This document shows positions 5,480 through 9,068 of a stretch of 9,068 nucleotides of DNA, in pieces. Within the stretch, counting starts at the first letter, position 1, and each line of letters opens with the position of its first letter. The notes under the pieces were generated by a model, which saw only the letters and a program-made list of their open reading frames with translations, was not told where the DNA came from and made no database searches. Source of the stretch: Methanothrix sp. (GTDB lineage: Archaea; Halobacteriota; Methanosarcinia; Methanotrichales; Methanotrichaceae); assembly GCA_011391755.1 (NCBI GenBank), contig JAABPZ010000012.1:1-9068 (forward strand), in the 5' to 3' direction. The position numbers and the translations under genes were made by a program.

Positions 5480-5889
5480 AAATGAGCCTCAATTTAGCTT
5501 GATGTTGGGGCAAGCGATACCATTAATTGAAAAGCCGGCACAAATTCACGAAAACGAGATTCACCTCCCGCGAGATGACGTGTCGGCTCACCCTCCTTTA
5601 TATAAACTGAACCGGCATCACATTTTTACGGCGTTACCCAAACCCCATTCTGGTAGATCCTCATGGATGAGCTTGTTCTAACATAGTTCAGAGTTTCTGT
5701 CCAATTCTTTTGGAATGGCTCCCACTGCATCCCAGCTAATGAGATCAATCTGAAATCCGAATAATAGGGCACTGGGTTGTAAGGATATACGCCGAAAGGT
5801 CCCAGAGCTTATCTTATTCTGGATAGGCAACAACTTTCGGGAGAGCAAAGAAATAAGTTTGCCATTCCGGCCATTTTTTTGGCTATTCA
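5462..5889. other. gene-poor region of 428 bases
   Basis: I see no convincing gene on either strand. A perfect TTTATATAAA palindrome (5597-5606) looks like a strong TATA box usable in either direction. In the plus direction it would start RNA near 5628, with only ATG GAT GAG and five more codons before a stop (5663 on). Read on the minus strand, two Shine-Dalgarno-like blocks follow or neighbour it, GGAGGGTGA (5588-5596) and GGGAGGTGA (5561-5569), but neither leads to an open frame longer than about eight codons. A T7 tract (5874-5880) lies near the right edge. No tRNA, CRISPR or insertion sequence ends were found. Confidence 0.5.
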
Positions 5890-5890
5890 A
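5618..5890 (-). pseudogene. degenerate minus-strand reading frame
   Basis: From a TTG at 5890 a frame runs 70 codons to TAG (5678-5680) and, in the same frame, another 19 codons to TGA (5618-5620). The second half looks protein-like on both sides of the TAG: FQIDLISWDAVGAIPKELD before it, then NKLIHEDLPEWGLGNAVKM after it. The first ~35 codons look random. This would suit the decayed 3' end of an old gene, perhaps with a frameshift further up. I do not recognise a family, and chance is a real alternative. Confidence 0.25.
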
Positions 5891-5984
5891 TGGTCCGGGC
5901 TGCCTCGGCTTCCGGCTGGCTATCTGCCTCCTGGAATTGTTATCTGGGCTTGAGGGGCGCGGGTTCTTTTTGCCCGGTTAAGAG

Positions 5985-6030
5985 AAAAAGGTATATTAGA
6001 GAGAACATCACTAATATATGTGACAGGAGA
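5985..6030 (+). promoter_or_regulatory. promoter with inverted repeat upstream of the ABM-like gene
   Basis: AAAAAGGTATATTAG (5985-5999) fits a BRE plus TATA box. The expected start point is near 6018-6022, just before the GGAGA ribosome binding site (6026-6030). TATATTAG (5992-5999) and CTAATATA (6011-6018) form a perfect 8-base inverted repeat with an 11-base spacer, covering the span from the TATA box to the start point. Such a dyad is a plausible repressor site. Confidence 0.5.
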
Positions 6031-6036
6031 AAAAAC

Positions 6037-6336
6037 ATGACTCGAATAGGTGTTGTAAGACATAGCGTACCGGACTTTGCTGCCTGGAAACAGAAGTTCG
6101 ATGAGAGAATGGCCCTTAGAAAGAGCAATGGATGGTCCAGACATGAGCTTTATTACGATGAGGCCAAGAAAGAGGCTTATGTGGTTCACACGGTAAAAGA
6201 TGATAAATTAGATATGGCAAAGAAGCACATGGAATATTTTAAGGCCCAGGGAAAGAGAATCGAGATGAATCCATCCGGCAATCCCGACCATTCCCTGATG
6301 CCAAAGGGCAATAAGATTGAAGAGATAGATTATTGA
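6037..6336 (+). CDS. small dimeric alpha/beta-barrel (ABM-like) protein
   Basis: This 99-residue soluble protein has the pattern of the ferredoxin-like dimeric alpha/beta-barrel group that includes antibiotic biosynthesis monooxygenase-like proteins. It shows a first strand and helix (TRIGVVRHSVPDFAAWKQKF), then MALRKSNGWSRHELYYDE, a strand EAYVVHTVKDD, and a helix KLDMAKKHMEYFKAQ. No catalytic residues can be assigned, and the true role (ligand binding, heme, stress) is open. ATG 6037 has a good GGAGA site six bases upstream. The frame is open further up to 5890, but that part carries the promoter and is not coding. It is a single-gene unit with its own promoter and a T-tract behind it. The C-terminus is polar and Lys-rich (MPKGNKIEEIDY). 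Confidence 0.75.
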   Translation: MTRIGVVRHSVPDFAAWKQKFDERMALRKSNGWSRHELYYDEAKKEAYVVHTVKDDKLDMAKKHMEYFKAQGKRIEMNPSGNPDHSLMPKGNKIEEIDY

Positions 6337-6341
6337 GCGCT

Positions 6342-6397
6342 TGAAAGGCTATTTCTTTCAGTCCATATTTTGTCGTCATAGTCCTATCTCTTTTTTT
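6342..6397 (+). terminator. probable terminator of the ABM-like gene
   Basis: A perfect TGAAAG/CTTTCA stem (6342-6347 with 6355-6360) with a 7-base loop follows the stop codon by five bases. A T7 tract lies at 6391-6397, with other T-rich patches before it. Archaeal termination needs mainly the T tract, so 6391-6397 is the likely end. The hairpin is weak. Confidence 0.4.
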
Positions 6398-6477
6398 GCC
6401 TGCCAAAGCTGCAAGCGGATTTATACCTTGAGCAGATATAGGCCACGCAGGTTTGGCTGGCCAGGCCGGGATTATAA

Positions 6478-7770
6478 ATGATGATCGATATCGTATCTCC
6501 GGGAACGTACACCTACGGCTCTCTGGTCCTGGGAGGGGTGCTGAGGGATAGAGGACATGACATAAAGATCACAAGCAAGCTGCAATCAAGGGGAGGGACA
6601 GTGCTTCTCAGCCTCTTCTCCACTCTGCAGCTGCTTGACCCAGAGATCAGGCAGTTCGTGGCGGCAAGGCAGAATGTCTATGTGGGCGGTCCGGTGGGGC
6701 TATGCCCGGAGATGGTCCTGGGAGAGCTGGATGCCAGGGCAGTGGTCACCGGCGAAGGCGAGGACATTATAGCCGATCTCGTAGAAAGCGGTCCGCATGG
6801 GCTGCCGGGAGTGGCTTTCCGGCAGAAGGGACGGATAGAAAAATCTCCACCGCGCCCGATCAAATCCCTGGATCATGTTCTTCCGTTTATACCAGATGAC
6901 CTTTGCCGGCAAAACATACGCGGCGCTAATGTCTACATCGAAACGCACCGGGGGTGCCTGGGAAGCTGCTCCTTCTGCCAGGTGCCTCGTTTCTTCGGTC
7001 GCAGCATTAGAAGCCGTAGCATAGAAAATATTGTGGCCGAGGTCAGGGAGATGAAGCGGCGGGGCATAAGCCGGGTGGCCATAAGCGGCGGCACGGGCTC
7101 TCTCTTCGGTTATCGCAATAAGGTTAATCGAGAAGCTTTTGTGCAGATGCTGCGCTCTCTTTCTCTTATTTTAGGCAAGAGGAACCTCTCCGTGCCGGAC
7201 ATGAGGGTGGACCTGGTAGACGAGACCGTCCTTCAGGCTGTGCGCGACTATACCATCGGCTGGGTCTTCTTTGGACTGGAGAGCGGAAGCGATGCCATGC
7301 TCAAAGCCATGAGAAAGGGAGTCACTGTGGAGGATAATCGCAAGGCCATAGAGCTGGCCAGGAGCCTGGGTGTAAAAGTCGGGGGCAGCTTCATCGTGGG
7401 CTACCCAGGAGAGAGCAGAGAGGATTTTGAAGAGACCATGCGTTTTGCAGAAGAGGCAATGCTCGACGATATCTTCGTAAGCATTGCTGAACCCATACCC
7501 GGAACACCGCTGGCCAGTCAGATACTGCAGATGCCATCAGAGGAGCTGCCTCTCTACCAAGAGCATAGGGGTGAATATAAAGCACTGAAGCTCACCGAAG
7601 CCGAAGCACGCTGCTTTGAGCTGATGCTTCATGGCGATAGCTGCAAACCAGTGCCTAGAGCCACATCCAATGAACAATACGATGCATACCTCTGCGAAGC
7701 CAAAGGCCAGGGCCGCGATATTAAGAGAGTTATGACGCTCCTGCAGAAGTATCGGGAGTTTCTGCTTTGA
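6478..7770 (+). CDS. mgmA: B12-dependent radical SAM enzyme, probable McrA glutamine C-methyltransferase
   Basis: This 430-residue enzyme probably methylates C-alpha of one active-site glutamine of methyl-coenzyme M reductase (McrA), using cobalamin and radical SAM chemistry. Residues 1-~110 are a Rossmann-like cobalamin-binding region (IVSPGTYTYGSLVLGGVLR, VYVGGPVG, VVTGEGED) without the DxHxxG motif. Residues ~150-350 are the radical SAM barrel: Cys160, Cys164 and Cys167 (RGCLGSCSFCQVPRFFGR), SGGTGS (203-208), FFGLESGSD (264-272), and GSFIVGYPGES (303-313). The ETHRGC..CSFCQVPRFFG core is what I associate with the McrA glutamine methyltransferase family. It is convergent with mcrA, which keeps the target glutamine. 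ATG 6478 is directly followed by a second ATG; no Shine-Dalgarno is visible. GGATTTATACC (6417-6427) is a possible TATA box. Another B12-radical SAM methylase is the alternative. Confidence 0.72.
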   Translation: MMIDIVSPGTYTYGSLVLGGVLRDRGHDIKITSKLQSRGGTVLLSLFSTLQLLDPEIRQFVAARQNVYVGGPVGLCPEMVLGELDARAVVTGEGEDIIADLVESGPHGLPGVAFRQKGRIEKSPPRPIKSLDHVLPFIPDDLCRQNIRGANVYIETHRGCLGSCSFCQVPRFFGRSIRSRSIENIVAEVREMKRRGISRVAISGGTGSLFGYRNKVNREAFVQMLRSLSLILGKRNLSVPDMRVDLVDETVLQAVRDYTIGWVFFGLESGSDAMLKAMRKGVTVEDNRKAIELARSLGVKVGGSFIVGYPGESREDFEETMRFAEEAMLDDIFVSIAEPIPGTPLASQILQMPSEELPLYQEHRGEYKALKLTEAEARCFELMLHGDSCKPVPRATSNEQYDAYLCEAKGQGRDIKRVMTLLQKYREFLL

Positions 7771-7914
7771 TAGATTTCAAAAAATTCTGGCCAAGCAATC
7801 TTTTTCTGCCATTGCCTTTTAAGCCCAAGCTAAATTCTCTTTAAATTCACCATGAGCTTCGTGAATCCGGTGTTTTATGTCGTAGTTAGGGCATTTTAAA
7901 TTAAGATGCGTCAT
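7771..7914. other. convergent intergenic region between radical SAM and mcrA genes
   Basis: No gene is seen here. For the plus-strand transcript there are T-rich stretches at 7801-7805 and 7817-7820. A perfect ATTCAC/GTGAAT inverted repeat (7845-7850 with 7861-7866, 10-base loop) is followed by TTTTAT at 7873-7878. These probably end the radical SAM message. The region is AT-rich relative to the flanking genes. Confidence 0.4.
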
Positions 7915-7951
7915 AAAAAAAGAAAAAAAGAGATGTAGGCTTTTGGCCTAC
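7915..7951 (-). terminator. mcr operon terminator
   Basis: On the minus strand a perfect 6-bp stem GTAGGC/GCCTAC with loop CAAAA (7951 down to 7935) is followed by ATCTC and then T7-C-T7 (7929 down to 7915). The 5' arm contains the mcrA stop codon TAG (7950-7948). Hairpin plus long T tract is unusually strong for an archaeon and suits the end of a very highly transcribed operon. It also shields mcrA from reading into the convergent gene. Confidence 0.8.
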
Positions 7952-9068
7952 ACTGCGGGCATGACCAAAGACCTCTCGCCTGCAGCGCGGAACTCGCGTG
8001 CACCGCCCTTGCCGAAGCAAGTGCGGATATCAGCCCAGTCGAAGACCAGGCCGGGGTTGGCGAAGGTTACCTTGATCAAGGGGTTGCATGCGAAGGCATC
8101 CATGCGGCCGGCGTGTGCGGCGCTGGTGATGCCTGCGTACTCGCCCTGGTGACCTACGTTCATGGCGTAGTTGGGATAGTTGGCTCCCCTCAGCTCGAGT
8201 GGTGCGCCCTCGTCGGACTGGTAGGAGAATACGTTGGTTGGACCGCACTGATCCTGCAGGTCGTAGCCGAAGAAGCCCAGGCGTCCCCAGCCTTCCTTAT
8301 GCAGGAGCATGGACAGGTACCAGCCGGCAAGGCCTATCTGGCTGTGTCCGGTAGCGATAGCCGATGTGATAGCGGAAGCAGCGGCCAGAACGGCAGCCCT
8401 CTGGGATCCACCGAAGTGATCCTCGAGCAGAGTCGGGAACTCCTCGTATTGCTCCATGCCGTAGGCGTTGACCTCAGTGGCCAGCATCTTGGCGGTATCC
8501 AGTTCCTTGGGTGCCTTGGCGAATCCTCCGAACTTGTCGTTGGCAAAGTCCACGCCGTAGTAGGAGAAGTCATCCAGCACATCGTTGGTGTAGGCTGCAG
8601 TGGCGTACTGGGTGAATCCCACACCGCCGGACATGTAGCTTCCCAGCCATATCTGGTCGTAGAGCATGGAGCCTGCGGCTACCACGTTCAGGGAAACCTT
8701 CACGGGATCGGCTGGGGCCACACGGGAGGTCTGGACCATATCGGACATGAAGCCGAAGGACAGGCCGCCGGGGTTGTTGGGTCCGCGTGCGCGTCTTGCG
8801 GGCAGCATCTCGGACATCTGCAGAACGGCAGCGTGCTTGGCGGCGTAGGCCAGATCAGCCACAGCGGCCTCACCGGCGCACATGTTGTAGGCGTCGATGA
8901 AGGTCATACATAGCTGCATAGCGCTCCACCGGGAGGTGGTGCCGCCGTCGCAGGACCTGACGACTATGGTTGGAATATGGATGGCCTGCCAGGTTGTCTT
9001 GCCGATGGCGGCCTTAAGGGCCTCTGCCTGCTCGGCCGGGAACAGCTTGTTGATGTCGATCTTGTACT
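7948..9068 (-). CDS. mcrA: methyl-coenzyme M reductase subunit alpha, 5'-partial
   Basis: McrA is the F430-carrying catalytic subunit that makes methane from methyl-CoM and CoB. The frame is open from the window edge; 373 codons less stop are seen, the C-terminal two thirds of a protein of about 560-570 residues. Conserved parts in order: [86 protein letters not shown]. In Methanothermobacter numbering the modifiable residues are all present: His257 (8833-8835), the RRARG arginine 271, the glutamine at 8401-8403 in GGSQ (400), thioglycine 445 (8266-8268), and Cys452 (8245-8247). mcrA is usually the last gene of mcrB(DC)GA, which the terminator right at its stop supports. Sequence details favour Methanothrix. 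Confidence 0.98.
   Translation of the reverse strand, partial: YKIDINKLFPAEQAEALKAAIGKTTWQAIHIPTIVVRSCDGGTTSRWSAMQLCMTFIDAYNMCAGEAAVADLAYAAKHAAVLQMSEMLPARRARGPNNPGGLSFGFMSDMVQTSRVAPADPVKVSLNVVAAGSMLYDQIWLGSYMSGGVGFTQYATAAYTNDVLDDFSYYGVDFANDKFGGFAKAPKELDTAKMLATEVNAYGMEQYEEFPTLLEDHFGGSQRAAVLAAASAITSAIATGHSQIGLAGWYLSMLLHKEGWGRLGFFGYDLQDQCGPTNVFSYQSDEGAPLELRGANYPNYAMNVGHQGEYAGITSAAHAGRMDAFACNPLIKVTFANPGLVFDWADIRTCFGKGGAREFRAAGERSLVMPAV

Noticed and set aside
5561..5596. TCACCTCC and TCACCCTCC as a 16S rRNA 3' end or anti-Shine-Dalgarno RNA
   Set aside because: The flanking bases do not match 16S rRNA, and the TATA palindrome lies downstream of both on the plus strand, so no such RNA is supported.
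5499..5681. 60-codon plus-strand frame in the gap after mrp
   Set aside because: It has no ribosome binding site, contains the TATA palindrome, and its His/Pro/Ser composition looks like chance.
5890..6036. N-terminal extension of the ABM-like protein to 5890
   Set aside because: The stretch contains the TATA box, inverted repeat and ribosome binding site for ATG 6037, and the added residues look non-coding.
8113..8913. 266-codon plus-strand open frame opposite mcrA
   Set aside because: It is a shadow of the highly biased, GC-rich codon use of mcrA. Its product is Gly/Val/His-rich with no family features.

Overview
The window looks like a chromosomal piece of an aceticlastic methanogen of the genus Methanothrix (formerly Methanosaeta). 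The best evidence is the right end. It carries the 3' two thirds of mcrA (methyl-coenzyme M reductase alpha), whose C-terminal half ([33 protein letters not shown], ending ERSLVMPAV) reads like Methanothrix rather than Methanosarcina. Archaeal TATA-type promoters, GGAGGTGA-type ribosome binding sites and several archaeal protein families agree. The genus call is from memory of family sequences, not from a search.

Left part (1-2840): an uncharacterised plus-strand frame that may enter from outside, then a compact minus-strand iron operon feoA-feoB-dtxR. Both gene junctions are 4-base ATGA overlaps. The promoter carries two copies of a DtxR-like palindrome placed on either side of the TATA box, so the operon-encoded metal repressor probably closes its own feedback loop.

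Next (2841-3298): two gene remnants in tandem, divergent from feoA. One keeps only the two ends of a metallo-beta-lactamase-fold protein, the other only the two ends of a radical SAM protein starting with the GPVPSRRL signature. The middle of each is gone. A small secreted protein extremely rich in Trp and Tyr follows on the minus strand (3317-3595).

Middle (3686-5461): a DUF5320 small protein (minus), a DUF134 helix-turn-helix protein (plus) and an Mrp/Nbp35-type Fe-S cluster carrier ATPase (plus). A near-identical 21-bp promoter element precedes the DUF5320 and mrp genes in the same relative orientation, and a diverged third copy lies at the end of mrp. This suggests a co-regulated Fe-S unit. 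The 5462-5889 stretch has no clear gene, only a TATA-like palindrome and a degenerate minus-strand frame.

Right part (5890-9068): a 99-residue ferredoxin-fold (ABM-like) protein with its own promoter, then a radical SAM enzyme best read as the McrA glutamine C-methyltransferase, convergent with mcrA. mcrA still has the glutamine that this enzyme would methylate. The mcr operon ends in a strong hairpin plus T-tract terminator. Iron uptake, Fe-S carrier and radical SAM genes make iron and Fe-S metabolism the theme of the window.
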